From Rubrivivax sp. (GTDB taxonomy: Bacteria > Pseudomonadota > Gammaproteobacteria > Burkholderiales > Burkholderiaceae_C): a DNA stretch of 64,000 nucleotides. A program made the translations under genes and the position numbers. Position 1 is the stretch's first letter. Each line of letters opens with the position of its first letter. Below, piece by piece: positions 13,541 through 22,339 of the stretch. A model generated the notes under the pieces. That model made no database searches and was not told where the DNA came from. It saw only the letters and a list, made by a program, of their open reading frames with translations. Where the stretch lies: positions 1 to 64,000 of the forward strand of contig JAEUPB010000072.1 in NCBI GenBank assembly GCA_016789955.1, given 5' to 3'.

Positions 13541-14308
13541 TCAATCGGCCAGCGTCACGATCACCGGCGCGTGGTCGCTCGGCCGTTCGGCGCGGCGCGG
13601 TTCCTTGTCGATGGTGCAGGCCTGCACGCGCCCGCGCAGCGCCGGCGAGACGAGGATGTGGTCGATGCGCAGCCCCTGGTTCTTGCGGAACGCCAGGTTG
13701 CGGTAGTCCCACCAGCTCCAGCTCTTCGGCGGCTGCTCGAACAGGCGGAAGGCGTCGACGAGGCCCAGCCCGAGCAGCGCCGCGAAGTGCGCGCGCTCCT
13801 CGGGCGTGCAGTGGATCTGCCCGGCCCAGGCCACCGGGTCGTGCACGTCGCGGTCTTCGGGCGCGATGTTGAAGTCGCCCATCAGCACGAGCTGCGGGTG
13901 CCGTGCCAGCTCGGCCTGCACCCAGTCGCGCAGCGCGTCGAGCCAGCGCATCTTGTAGGCGAACTTGTCCGAGCCTGGCGCCTGCCCGTTGGGAAAGTAG
14001 CCGCCGATCACGCGCACGCCGGCTACCGTGCCCGCGATCAGCCGCGCCGACTCGTCGCCGAAGCCGGCGATGTTCTTCGCCACGTCGGCCGCCGGCTCGC
14101 GGCTGATCAGCGCGACGCCGTTGTAGGTCTTCTGCCCGAACCACTCGACGCGGTAGCCGGCCTCGGTGATCGCGGCGTGCGGGAACTTGTCGTCGGTGAG
14201 CTTGGTTTCCTGCAGCACGATGGCATCGACGGGATGGGCCGCGAGCCAGCCGAGCAGCTGCGGCAGCCGCACGGCGAGCGAGTTGACGTTCCAGGTGGCG
14301 AGTTTCAC
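13541..14308 (-). CDS. xth: Exodeoxyribonuclease III
   Basis: This 255-residue enzyme belongs to the exonuclease III/AP endonuclease family and acts in base-excision repair. It begins MKLATWNVNSL with the metal-binding Asn, followed by the catalytic Glu in VLQETKL, the NGVALISR segment, GDFNIAPEDRDV and the C-terminal SDHAPV, which holds the catalytic Asp-His pair. Length is normal for the family. It is divergent from soxC across a 141-base region and appears unrelated to either neighbouring cluster. No ribosome-site or frame anomaly is seen. Confidence 0.96.
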   Translation of the reverse strand: MKLATWNVNSLAVRLPQLLGWLAAHPVDAIVLQETKLTDDKFPHAAITEAGYRVEWFGQKTYNGVALISREPAADVAKNIAGFGDESARLIAGTVAGVRVIGGYFPNGQAPGSDKFAYKMRWLDALRDWVQAELARHPQLVLMGDFNIAPEDRDVHDPVAWAGQIHCTPEERAHFAALLGLGLVDAFRLFEQPPKSWSWWDYRNLAFRKNQGLRIDHILVSPALRGRVQACTIDKEPRRAERPSDHAPVIVTLAD

Positions 14309-14390
14309 GGGGGTCTGGCGGGAAGGTGGCGGTGCCGCTGATTCTGCGGGCGTGCCACATCCGGGCGGTGATCCCCGGGTCTTCCCGAGG

Positions 14391-14438
14391 TCGATATATT
14401 TCTGTCAGTGCTAATATTCGCCAACACCGATATAGCAC
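14391..14438 (+). promoter_or_regulatory. AT-rich sox promoter/operator island upstream of soxC
   Basis: A short AT-rich block in very GC-rich DNA lies just before soxC. It holds an imperfect inverted repeat, GCTAATATTCG (14410-14420) opposite CGATATAGC (14428-14436), and a -10-like TAATAT. It is a candidate binding site for the ArsR-type regulator encoded at 27201. The assignment is inferred from composition and context. Confidence 0.45.
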
Positions 14439-14449
14439 GAGACCCCCGC

Positions 14450-15817
14450 ATGGACGACACGCCGGGCCGCCTGATCCGCGCCCCCGAGAACTTCCTCGAC
14501 GCCGCCGGCGTACGTCGGGTCTTCGACGAGGGCAAGCAGGGCCGGCGTGACTTCATCCGCCGCGCCTTCGCGGCGGCCGGCGCGGCGGCGGCAGGCGGCG
14601 CCGCGCGCGCCGCGGCCAACCCGGTCGGCCCCGAAGGCGGCGACCCGAACATCCTCGAACTGCCCGAGCACAGCCGCGGCCTCGGCCAGGGTGTGGCCGC
14701 CGAGGGCTACGGCAAGCCGTCGAGGTACGAGTCCAACGTGCAGCGCCGCCACAGCCCGGGATTGACGCAGACGCGCCAGGCCTCGGTGAGCTTCGCGCCG
14801 CTGCAGTCGCTGTTCGGCATCGTCACGCCGTCCGGGCTGCACTTCGAGCGGCACCACCAGGGCTGGTGGGATGTCGATCCGTCGAAGCACCGACTGATGC
14901 TCAACGGCTCCGACGAGCGCATGCTGCGCCGGCCGATGGTGTTCACGATGGACGAGCTGATGCGGCTGCCGTCGGTGAGCCGCTTCCACTTTATCGAGTG
15001 CGGCGCCAACACCGGCATGGAGTGGGGCAACGTCGCCGTGCCCACCTGCCAGTACTCGCACGGCATGCTGAGCTGCAGCGAGTTCACCGGCGTGCCGCTG
15101 AAGGTGCTGCTGGAGCTGGCCGGCGCCGACCTGAAGCGCGGCCGCTACGTGCTGGCCGAGGGCGCCGACGGCTCCTCGATGACGCGCACGATCCCGATGG
15201 AGATGGTCGAGCGCGGCGAGGTGCTGGTGGCCTACGGCCAGAACGGCGAGATGCTGCGGCCCGAGCAGGGCTACCCGCTGCGCCTGGTGGTGCCCGGCGT
15301 GCAGGGCGTGAGCTGGGTGAAGTACCTGCGCCGCATCGAGGTGGGCGACCAGCCGTACGCCACCAAGGACGAGGCGGTGCACTACATCGACCTGATGCCC
15401 GACGGGCGGCACCGCCAGTACACCAGCATCCAGGAGTGCAAGAGCGTGGTCACCACGCCGTCGGGCGGGCAGGTGCTGCTCGACAACGGCTACTACAACA
15501 TCAGCGGACTGGCGTGGTCGGGGCGCGGCAAGGTGAAGCGCGTCGATGTCTCGGTGGACGGCGGGCGCAGCTGGCGCACCGCGCGGCTGGAGACCCCGGT
15601 GCTCTCGAAGTGCCTGACGCGCTTCAACCTCGACTGGGTGTGGGACGGCAAGCCCGCGCTGATCCAGAGCCGCGCGACGGACGAGACCGGCTACGTGCAG
15701 CCCACCTACCGCGAACTGCGCGCGGTGCGCGGCTCGCGCTCGATCTATCACAACAACTCGGTGCAGACGTGGCTCGTGCAGGAGAGCGGGGAGGTGAAGA
15801 ATGTCCAGCTCTCGTGA
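14450..15817 (+). CDS. soxC: Sulfane dehydrogenase molybdoprotein subunit SoxC
   Basis: SoxC (455 residues) is the molybdenum-cofactor subunit of SoxCD, which oxidises the sulfane sulfur bound to SoxY in the periplasm. A twin-arginine signal (GRRDFIRRAFAAAGAA, about residues 31-48) fits export of a folded cofactor protein. The sulfite-oxidase fold is recognised from FIECGANTGMEWGN, CQYSHGMLSC and the C-terminal dimerisation domain (VDVSVDGGRSWRTA). An unusually long charged stretch precedes the Tat motif. The start is ATG 14450; an upstream in-frame Met codon is less likely because it lies within the AT-rich promoter. The stop lies inside soxD. Confidence 0.96.
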   Translation: MDDTPGRLIRAPENFLDAAGVRRVFDEGKQGRRDFIRRAFAAAGAAAAGGAARAAANPVGPEGGDPNILELPEHSRGLGQGVAAEGYGKPSRYESNVQRRHSPGLTQTRQASVSFAPLQSLFGIVTPSGLHFERHHQGWWDVDPSKHRLMLNGSDERMLRRPMVFTMDELMRLPSVSRFHFIECGANTGMEWGNVAVPTCQYSHGMLSCSEFTGVPLKVLLELAGADLKRGRYVLAEGADGSSMTRTIPMEMVERGEVLVAYGQNGEMLRPEQGYPLRLVVPGVQGVSWVKYLRRIEVGDQPYATKDEAVHYIDLMPDGRHRQYTSIQECKSVVTTPSGGQVLLDNGYYNISGLAWSGRGKVKRVDVSVDGGRSWRTARLETPVLSKCLTRFNLDWVWDGKPALIQSRATDETGYVQPTYRELRAVRGSRSIYHNNSVQTWLVQESGEVKNVQLS

Positions 15818-16892
15818 GACCGTGCGGCGAGCCGCGGTCGCGCTGATCGTCGCGGGCTTCACGGTGCTGGGTGCATCCACCGCCGCCGCCCAATCGACCG
15901 CCTATCCCGGCCTCGGCCGCACCGCCACGCCGAAGGAGATCGCCGCCTGGGACATCGACGTGCGCCCCGACTTCAAGGGCCTGCCCAAGGGCTCGGGGAC
16001 CGTCGCGCAGGGCATGGACATCTGGGAGTCCAAGTGCGCGTCGTGCCACGGCGTGTTCGGCGAGAGCAACGAGGTGTTCTCGCCGCTGGTGGGCGGCACC
16101 ACGGCCGACGACGTGCGCACCGGGCGCGTGGCGCGGCTCATCGACCCGTCGTTCCCCGGTCGCACCACGCTGATGAAGGTGCCCACCGTCTCGACGCTGT
16201 GGGACTACATCCGCCGCGCGATGCCCTGGAACGCGCCGAAGTCGCTGAGCGTCGACGAGGTCTACGCCGTCACGGCGTACCTGCTGAACCTCGGCGGCGT
16301 GGTGCCCGACGGCTACACGCTGAGCGACGGCACGATGGCAGACGCCCAGCAGCGCCTGCCCAACCGCAACGGAATGACCACCGACCACGGCCTGTGGCCG
16401 GGCGCCGGGTTCGGTCGCGGCAAGCCGGACGTGCAGGCCAAGGCCTGCATGAAGGACTGCGCCGGCGAGCCCAAGCTGGCATCGTTCCTGCCCGACTTCG
16501 CCCGCGATGCCCACGGCAACCTGCAGGAGCAGAACCGCACGGTGGGTGCGCAGGTCGGTGCCGACACCACGAAGCCGCCGGCCCCGGCCGGGGCCCCGAG
16601 ACCGGCCGCCGCCGCGCCGGCGCCGAAGGTGACGGCGGCGCCCGCCGGCCTGGCTCTGGCCCAGAAGCATGGCTGCACCACCTGCCACGGCGTGGGCAAC
16701 AAGATCGTCGGGCCTGCGTTGCGGGACGTGGCCGCGAAGCACGCGGCACGCAGCGACGCGGTGGCCTACCTGACCGGCAAGATCCGCTCCGGCGGCTCCG
16801 GCGTGTGGGGCGCGATCCCGATGCCGGCGCAGACGCTGCCCGAGTCCGACGCACTGGCCCTCGCGCAGTGGCTGGCCGGCGGTGCGAAATGA
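15801..16892 (+). CDS. soxD: Sulfane dehydrogenase diheme cytochrome subunit SoxD
   Basis: SoxD (363 residues) is the cytochrome c subunit that accepts electrons from SoxC. A signal peptide (about residues 1-30, ending TAAAQS) leads to two cytochrome c domains with heme motifs CASCH (N-terminal) and CTTCH (C-terminal). They are joined by a Pro/Ala-rich linker at about residues 255-282. Diheme architecture matches SoxD of Paracoccus-type systems. The gene begins inside the last 17 bases of soxC, so the two subunits are translationally coupled. A gap of about 110 bases separates it from soxY. Confidence 0.95.
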   Translation: MSSSRETVRRAAVALIVAGFTVLGASTAAAQSTAYPGLGRTATPKEIAAWDIDVRPDFKGLPKGSGTVAQGMDIWESKCASCHGVFGESNEVFSPLVGGTTADDVRTGRVARLIDPSFPGRTTLMKVPTVSTLWDYIRRAMPWNAPKSLSVDEVYAVTAYLLNLGGVVPDGYTLSDGTMADAQQRLPNRNGMTTDHGLWPGAGFGRGKPDVQAKACMKDCAGEPKLASFLPDFARDAHGNLQEQNRTVGAQVGADTTKPPAPAGAPRPAAAAPAPKVTAAPAGLALAQKHGCTTCHGVGNKIVGPALRDVAAKHAARSDAVAYLTGKIRSGGSGVWGAIPMPAQTLPESDALALAQWLAGGAK

Positions 16893-17004
16893 GCGGGCGG
16901 TGCCCCCTCCGCGCCGGCCCCCGCCCGCCACTCGGCCATGGGCATGCCCCGAGGCGCGGGCTGTGCGGCCGCCTTACGATAGTTGGTTGAACCAGGAGAG
17001 TCCC

Positions 17005-17472
17005 ATGAAGACCCGTCGCGAGATGCTCACCCAGTCGGCGCACGTCGCCGCGATGCTGGCCGCCGTCGGCCTGCTGCCGGCCGCGGCGCAGGCCCAGGCC
17101 GGCGCCTACAACACGGCCGCGTTCGCCGCCAAGACGATGGCCGAGATGACCAAGGCGCTCGGTACCGGGGCGCCGGTCGAGAGCAAGGACGTCATGATCA
17201 CCGGCCCCGACATCGCCGAGAACGGCGCCGTCGTGCCCGTGGGTGCGGCGTCGGCATTGCCGGGCGTGAAGCGCCTGCTGATCCTCGTCGAGAAGAACCC
17301 GTCGATGCTCACCGCGATGTTCGACGTCACCGACGCCATCGACGCCAACGTCTCGACGCGCGTGAAGATGGGCCAGTCGTCCGACGTCTACGCCGTGGCG
17401 ATGATGGCCGACGGCAAGGTGCTGTACGCGAAAAAGGAAATCAAGGTCACGCTCGGCGGCTGCGGCGGCTGA
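17005..17472 (+). CDS. soxY: Sulfur carrier protein SoxY
   Basis: SoxY (155 residues) carries the sulfur substrate covalently through Sox turnover. It has a Tat-type signal (MKTRREMLTQSAHVAAML, cleavage near AQAQA) and the defining C-terminal swinging arm ending LGGCGG, whose Cys binds the sulfur intermediates. The start is ATG 17005, with an AGGAGAG ribosome site 8 bases upstream. soxZ begins 33 bases downstream with a very similar leader. Length and ending are typical. Confidence 0.97.
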   Translation: MKTRREMLTQSAHVAAMLAAVGLLPAAAQAQAGAYNTAAFAAKTMAEMTKALGTGAPVESKDVMITGPDIAENGAVVPVGAASALPGVKRLLILVEKNPSMLTAMFDVTDAIDANVSTRVKMGQSSDVYAVAMMADGKVLYAKKEIKVTLGGCGG

Positions 17473-17505
17473 TCGATCGTCTCAACGCTGAATCAGGAGA
17501 ATCCC

Positions 17506-17817
17506 ATGGCAGATCCGATGCGCATCCGCGCGCAAGTTGCAGGCGACAAGGCCACCGTGCGGGTGCTGATGTCGCACGAGATGGAGACCGGGCAGCGCAA
17601 GGACGCGTCCGGCAAGGTCATTCCCGCGTGGCACATCACCGAGGTCACGGCGCAGCACAACGGCAAGACCGTGATGACCGCGCAGTGGGGCCCGGCGGTC
17701 TCGAAGAACCCGTTCATGCAGTTCAACGTGAAGGGCGCGAAGGCGGGCGACAAGATCACGATCACGTGGGTCGACAACAAGGGCGACAAGCGCACCGACG
17801 AAGCGACCGTCGCCTGA
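17506..17817 (+). CDS. soxZ: Sulfur carrier partner SoxZ
   Basis: SoxZ (103 residues) forms the heterodimer with SoxY and has no signal peptide of its own; it is co-exported with SoxY by the Tat system in known cases. It begins ADPMRIRAQVAGD and shows the immunoglobulin-like SoxZ pattern (SHEMETGQRKD, IPAWHITEV, GPAVSKNPF). The ribosome site AGGAGAA precedes the ATG. Its position between soxY and soxA is the standard one. Confidence 0.97.
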   Translation: MADPMRIRAQVAGDKATVRVLMSHEMETGQRKDASGKVIPAWHITEVTAQHNGKTVMTAQWGPAVSKNPFMQFNVKGAKAGDKITITWVDNKGDKRTDEATVA

Positions 17818-17883
17818 CGGGCCCGCGACGAGCCGCACGAGCCGCTTGATCGGCCACGCCCGACACCGCACACGAGGAGACAG

Positions 17884-18705
17884 ATGAAGTTGTCCTGGAC
17901 CCCCCTGGCGCTGGCCGGGATCGCCGCCGCAGCCTCGTCGCTGCTGGCCCCGCCGGCCACGGCGCAGCAGAAGTCGGCGGCCGACGGCATCGCCGAATAC
18001 CGCAAGATGCTCGAGGACGGCAATCCTGCCGAACTGTTCGAGGCCAAGGGCGAGAGCCTGTGGAAGACGCGCCGCGGCCCGAAGAACGCCACGCTCGAGC
18101 AGTGCGACCTGGGCAAGGGCCCGGGCCGTGTGAAGGGCGCGTTCGTCGAGTTGCCGCGCTACTTCGCCGACACCGGCCGCGTGCAGGACCTCGAGTCGCG
18201 CCTGCTCACCTGCATGGAGACGCTGCAGGGCTACGACCCCAAGGCCATCGCGTCGACGCCGTTCGGGCGCGGCGAGCAGATCACGATGGAGGCGCTGGCG
18301 GCCTGGATCTCCGCGGAATCCAAGGGCATGCGCTTCAGCCTGCCGCAGGGCCACGCCGCCGAGAGGACGATGTACGAGCTCGGCCGCCGCGCGTTCTTCC
18401 TGCGCGCCGGGCCGTACGACTTCTCGTGCGCCTCGTGCCACGGCGAGGACGGCAAGCGCATCCGGCTGCAGGACCTGCCCAACCTGACGAAGAACCCGGG
18501 TGACGGCATCGGCTTCGCGGCCTGGCCGGCCTATCGCGTGAGCAGCGGCGAGATGTGGAGCATGCAGCGGCGGCTGAACGACTGCTACCGCCAGCAGCGC
18601 TTCCCGTTCCCCGGATACGCGTCGGACATCACCATCGCACTCGGGGTCTACATGGGCGTCAACGCCAAGGGTGCCGAGTCGATCGCGCCCGCCATCAAGC
18701 GCTGA
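17884..18705 (+). CDS. soxA: L-cysteine S-thiosulfotransferase subunit SoxA
   Basis: SoxA (273 residues) is the catalytic subunit of SoxAX, which joins thiosulfate to the SoxY cysteine. A signal peptide ends near TAQQK. Only one heme motif is present (CASCH, about residue 180). The N-terminal domain instead has two isolated Cys residues (LEQCDLG and LLTCMET) placed to form a disulfide, marking the monoheme type of SoxA. The active-site Cys that carries a persulfide and ligates heme is in NDCYRQQ. It is followed closely by soxX (12 bases). Confidence 0.95.
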   Translation: MKLSWTPLALAGIAAAASSLLAPPATAQQKSAADGIAEYRKMLEDGNPAELFEAKGESLWKTRRGPKNATLEQCDLGKGPGRVKGAFVELPRYFADTGRVQDLESRLLTCMETLQGYDPKAIASTPFGRGEQITMEALAAWISAESKGMRFSLPQGHAAERTMYELGRRAFFLRAGPYDFSCASCHGEDGKRIRLQDLPNLTKNPGDGIGFAAWPAYRVSSGEMWSMQRRLNDCYRQQRFPFPGYASDITIALGVYMGVNAKGAESIAPAIKR

Positions 18706-18717
18706 AGGAGCCGCGGC

Positions 18718-19368
18718 ATGCACCCCCTGACCCCGCGTTTCCTCATCGCCGGCGCCGTGGCGGCCGGCCTGGCCGGTTGCGCCGGCATGGCCGGCCCCGA
18801 CTACGACGCGCTGATGGCCTCGATGCTGAAGTCCTCGTTCCGTGACCAGGGCATCGCCAAGCTCGACCGCCTGCAGCAGGACGCGTCCAACGCCGAGTGC
18901 TCGGCCTCCGAAGGCAAGCCCTTGCCCGACGACCGCGCTCAGGCGATCCAGAAGACGGCGCTGGCTACCGTGAAGATGCCTGCCGGTGGCCAGTTCATCG
19001 GCGACTGGCAGCGCGGCGAGCGGCTGGCCCAGAACGGCCGAGGCATGACGTGGACCGACCCGTCGGCCGCGCCCAGCGCCAACGGCGGCAACTGCTACAA
19101 CTGCCACCAGATCAGCAAGCAGGAGATCTCGTACGGCACGATCGGGCCCAGCCTCTACAACTACGGCAAGAACCGGGGCGTCACCGATCCGAACGGGTCG
19201 CTGAGCCGGCCGATCGTCGAGTACACCTGGACCAAGATCTACAACGCCAAGTCCTACAACGCCTGCTCGGGCATGCCGCGATTCGGCCACCTCGGCATGC
19301 TCGACGAGCAGCAGATGAAGGACCTGATGGCGCTGCTGCTGGACCCCAAGTCACCGGTCAACCAATGA
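18718..19368 (+). CDS. soxX: Cytochrome c subunit SoxX with lipoprotein-type signal
   Basis: SoxX (216 residues) is the monoheme subunit of SoxAX. The heme motif is CYNCH at about residue 123. The leader has a lipobox, AAGLAGCAG (Cys at about residue 21), so the protein is probably lipid-anchored, unlike the soluble SoxX of Paracoccus. A long segment between the lipobox and the heme domain (about residues 25-95) precedes the usual SoxX core (GNCYNCHQ, IGPSLYNYG, CSGMPRFGH). The axial Met is probably in GMPRFG. A terminator follows. Confidence 0.94.
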   Translation: MHPLTPRFLIAGAVAAGLAGCAGMAGPDYDALMASMLKSSFRDQGIAKLDRLQQDASNAECSASEGKPLPDDRAQAIQKTALATVKMPAGGQFIGDWQRGERLAQNGRGMTWTDPSAAPSANGGNCYNCHQISKQEISYGTIGPSLYNYGKNRGVTDPNGSLSRPIVEYTWTKIYNAKSYNACSGMPRFGHLGMLDEQQMKDLMALLLDPKSPVNQ

Positions 19369-19390
19369 CAGGTGGCCATTGATCCGGCGC

Positions 19391-19416
19391 AAGGCCCGCC
19401 GCGGCGGGCCTTCTTC
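19391..19416 (+). terminator. Terminator between soxX and soxB
   Basis: A perfect palindrome, AAGGCCCGCC then GC then GGCGGGCCTT, is followed by a pyrimidine-rich TTCTTC. It can form a stable hairpin 22 bases after the soxX stop, so soxB probably needs the promoter located just downstream. Confidence 0.8.
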
Positions 19417-19420
19417 ATCG

Positions 19421-19445
19421 CCTTAATATCACTGATTGCAGAATC
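19421..19445 (+). promoter_or_regulatory. AT-rich promoter/operator island upstream of soxB
   Basis: A short AT-rich segment, TTAATATCACTGATTGCAGAAT, follows the soxX terminator and runs up to the soxB ATG. It resembles the AT-rich islands at the other sox promoters in composition. It is a candidate promoter with an ArsR-family site. No ribosome site is visible in it. Confidence 0.4.
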
Positions 19446-21188
19446 ATGAATCTATCCAGGCGCGAGTTCCTCCAGGTGCTGGGCGCGGCGGGCACCGCCG
19501 GCATGGCGCTGGGCCGCCACGCCGAGGCTGACGCTGCCACCGCGCAGGAGGCGCTGTACGACGTGCCGCGCTTCGGCAACCTGTCGTTCCTGCACATGAC
19601 CGACTGCCATGCGCAGCTGCGGCCGATCTGGTTCCGCGAGCCCAGCGTCAACCTGGGCCTGGGCTCGCTGCAGGGGCAGCTGCCGCACCTCGTCGGCCGC
19701 TCGCTGCTGGAGCGCGCCGGCATCAAGGCCGGCAGCGCGCAGGCGCACGCCACCACCTACCTGGACTTCGAGAAGGCCGCCCGCCGCTACGGCCGCGTCG
19801 GCGGCTTCGCGCACCTGTCGACGCTGGTCAAGCGCATGAAGGCCAGCCGACCCGGCGCGCTGCTGCTCGACGGCGGCGACACCTGGCAGGGCTCGGCCAC
19901 CTCGCTGTGGACCGACGCGCAGGACATGGTCGACGCCTGCAAGCTGCTCGGCGTCGACGTGATGACCGGCCACTGGGAATTCACCTACGGCATGGAGCGC
20001 GTGAAGGCGATCGTCGACAAGGACTTCGCCGGCCGCATCGACTTCGTCGCGCAGAACGTCAAGACGCAGGACTTCGGCGACCCGGTGTTCAAGCCCTACG
20101 TGATGCGCGAGATCGGCGGCGTGCCCTGCGCCGTCATCGGCCAGGCCTTCCCGTACACGCCGATCGCCAACCCGCGCTACCTGGTGGCCGACTGGAGCTT
20201 CGGCATCCAGGACGACAACCTGCAGAAGGTCGTCGACGAGGCGCGCGGCAAGGGCGCGCAGGTGGTGGTGGTGCTGTCGCACAACGGCATGGACGTGGAC
20301 CTGAAGATGGCCACGCGCGTGCGCGGCGTCGACGCGATCTTCGGCGGCCACACGCACGACGGCGTGCCGGTGGCGGTGCCGGTGCAGAACCCTGGCGGCA
20401 CCACGCTCGTCACCAACGCCGGCAGCAACGGCAAGTTCCTCGGCGTGATGGATTTCGACGTGAAGAACGGCCGCGTGGCCGACTTCCGCTACCGGCTGCT
20501 GCCGGTGTTCGCCAACCAGCTCGTGCCCGATCCCGGCATGCAGGCGCTGATCGACCGCGTGCGCGCGCCGTACGAGGCGAAGCTCGCCGAGAAGCTCGCC
20601 GTCACCGACGGGCTGCTGTACCGCCGCGGCAACTTCAACGGCAGCTGGGACCAGCTGATCTGCGACGCGCTGATGGACACGCAAGGCGCCCAGATCGCGT
20701 TCTCGCCGGGTTTCCGCTGGGGCACCACGCTGCTGCCGGGCGACACCATCACGCGCGAGCTGATGATGGACCAGCTCGCCATCACCTATCCGTACGCCAC
20801 GCGCACCGAGATGAGCGGCGAGACGATCAAGACCATCCTCGAGGACGTGGCCGACAACCTCTTCAACCCCGATCCGTACTACCAGCAGGGCGGCGACATG
20901 GTGCGCGTGGGCGGGCTCAGCTACACCTGCACGCCCGGCGAGAAGATGGGCTCGCGCATCGGCGACCTGCGGCTGCAGGGCAAGCCGCTGGAAGCCGGCA
21001 AGACCTACACCGTGGCCGGCTGGGCGCCGGTGGCCGAGGAGGCGCGCACCGCGCCGGGCGTCAAGCCGGTGTGGGATCACGTCGAGGCGTGGCTGAAGGC
21101 GCAGGGCGGGCGCGTGAAGCCGCGCCGCATCAACACGCCGCGGCTCGTGGGCGTGCAGGGCAACCCGGGGATGGTCGCATCGGGCTGA
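19446..21188 (+). CDS. soxB: Thiosulfohydrolase SoxB
   Basis: SoxB (580 residues) is the periplasmic dimanganese enzyme that hydrolyses sulfate from the SoxY-bound intermediate. A Tat signal (LSRREFLQVLGAAG) precedes the metallophosphatase domain with metal ligands in HMTDCHAQLRP, GDTWQGS and FGGHTHDG. The C-terminal 5'-nucleotidase-like domain follows. Its full length and unbroken motifs indicate a working protein. The YeeE/YedE transporter gene begins 23 bases after its stop, probably in the same transcript. Confidence 0.97.
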   Translation: MNLSRREFLQVLGAAGTAGMALGRHAEADAATAQEALYDVPRFGNLSFLHMTDCHAQLRPIWFREPSVNLGLGSLQGQLPHLVGRSLLERAGIKAGSAQAHATTYLDFEKAARRYGRVGGFAHLSTLVKRMKASRPGALLLDGGDTWQGSATSLWTDAQDMVDACKLLGVDVMTGHWEFTYGMERVKAIVDKDFAGRIDFVAQNVKTQDFGDPVFKPYVMREIGGVPCAVIGQAFPYTPIANPRYLVADWSFGIQDDNLQKVVDEARGKGAQVVVVLSHNGMDVDLKMATRVRGVDAIFGGHTHDGVPVAVPVQNPGGTTLVTNAGSNGKFLGVMDFDVKNGRVADFRYRLLPVFANQLVPDPGMQALIDRVRAPYEAKLAEKLAVTDGLLYRRGNFNGSWDQLICDALMDTQGAQIAFSPGFRWGTTLLPGDTITRELMMDQLAITYPYATRTEMSGETIKTILEDVADNLFNPDPYYQQGGDMVRVGGLSYTCTPGEKMGSRIGDLRLQGKPLEAGKTYTVAGWAPVAEEARTAPGVKPVWDHVEAWLKAQGGRVKPRRINTPRLVGVQGNPGMVASG

Positions 21189-21211
21189 CGGCCCGGCGGC
21201 CTTCGTGAGCG

Positions 21212-22303
21212 ATGCAGGCCCTGATCGACCGGCTCGGCGAGAACGGCACGCTGGCGCTCGGCGGCCTGGTGATCGGCGTGCTGTTCGGCTTCTTCGCGCA
21301 GCGCAGCCGCTTCTGCCTGCGTTCGGCGGTGATCGAGTTCTCGCGCAGCGTCACCGGGGGCAAGCTCACCGTGTGGCTGTTCGCGTTCTCGGCCGCGCTG
21401 CTGGCCACGCAGGCGATGGCGCTGGCCGGTGTGTTCGACGCCTCCAACGCGCGCCAGATCGCCACCCGCGGCAGCCTGTCGGGCGCGGCGGTCGGCGGCG
21501 CGCTGTTCGGCACCGGCATGATCCTCGCGCGCGGCTGCTCGAGCCGGCTGCTGGTGCTGGCCGCGCAGGGCAACCTGCGCTCGGTGATCTCCGGCCTCGT
21601 GTTCGCCGTCACCGCGCAGGCGAGCTGGACCGGCATCCTGGCTGCGCCGCGCGAGACGATCTCGGCGTGGTGGACGGTGGAAGGCGGCGGTGGGCGCGAC
21701 CTCATCGCGCGGCTGCACATCGGCCACGGCGGCGCGCTCGCGTTCGGCGCGCTGTGGTTCGCCGCGGCGGTGTGGTGGGCGCGGCGCCAACGCGTGCCGG
21801 TGTGGGGCTGGGCCGGCGCGACCGGCGTGGGCCTGGCGATCGCCGGGGCGTGGTGGTTCACCTACGCGGTGTCGCAGGTGGCCTTCGACCCGCACCCGAT
21901 CCAGGCGCTGAGCTTCACCGGCCCCTCCGCCGAGGTGCTGACGCGCGTGCTCTTCGCCGGCGACAAGCCACCCACCTTCGACCTGGGCCTGATCCCCGGC
22001 GTGTTCCTCGGCTCGTTCCTGGCCGCCGCGCTGTTCCGCGAACTGAAGCTCGAGGGCTTCAGCGGCGGCGCCAGCATGCGCCGCGCGATCGCCGGTGCGG
22101 TGATGATGGGCTTCGGCGGCATGCTCGCGGGCGGCTGTGCGGTCGGTGCCGGTCTCTCGGGCGCGGCGATCTTCACCATCACGTCGTGGGTGACGCTGAG
22201 CGCGATGTGGGCTTCGGCGGCGATCACCGACCGGCTCGTCGACCAGCGACCCACCGATGTGCCCGACCAGCCCGTGCCGGCGCCCGCGGCGCCGGCCCTC
22301 TGA
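21212..22303 (+). CDS. YeeE/YedE family sulfur-compound transporter (SoxT-like)
   Basis: This 363-residue inner-membrane protein has about nine hydrophobic segments and the two family signatures around essential Cys residues: SRFCLRSAV near the N-terminus (Cys about 35) and GGCAVGAG near the C-terminus. A third Cys is in ARGCSSRL. YeeE-type proteins import thiosulfate in Enterobacteria, and relatives within sox clusters are called SoxT. Direction of transport and exact substrate cannot be read from sequence. It lies between soxB and a cytochrome c4 gene on the same strand. Confidence 0.88.
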   Translation: MQALIDRLGENGTLALGGLVIGVLFGFFAQRSRFCLRSAVIEFSRSVTGGKLTVWLFAFSAALLATQAMALAGVFDASNARQIATRGSLSGAAVGGALFGTGMILARGCSSRLLVLAAQGNLRSVISGLVFAVTAQASWTGILAAPRETISAWWTVEGGGGRDLIARLHIGHGGALAFGALWFAAAVWWARRQRVPVWGWAGATGVGLAIAGAWWFTYAVSQVAFDPHPIQALSFTGPSAEVLTRVLFAGDKPPTFDLGLIPGVFLGSFLAAALFRELKLEGFSGGASMRRAIAGAVMMGFGGMLAGGCAVGAGLSGAAIFTITSWVTLSAMWASAAITDRLVDQRPTDVPDQPVPAPAAPAL

Positions 22304-22339
22304 ACAGCTCGTCCAACCAACCTTCGCGATCACGACCGG

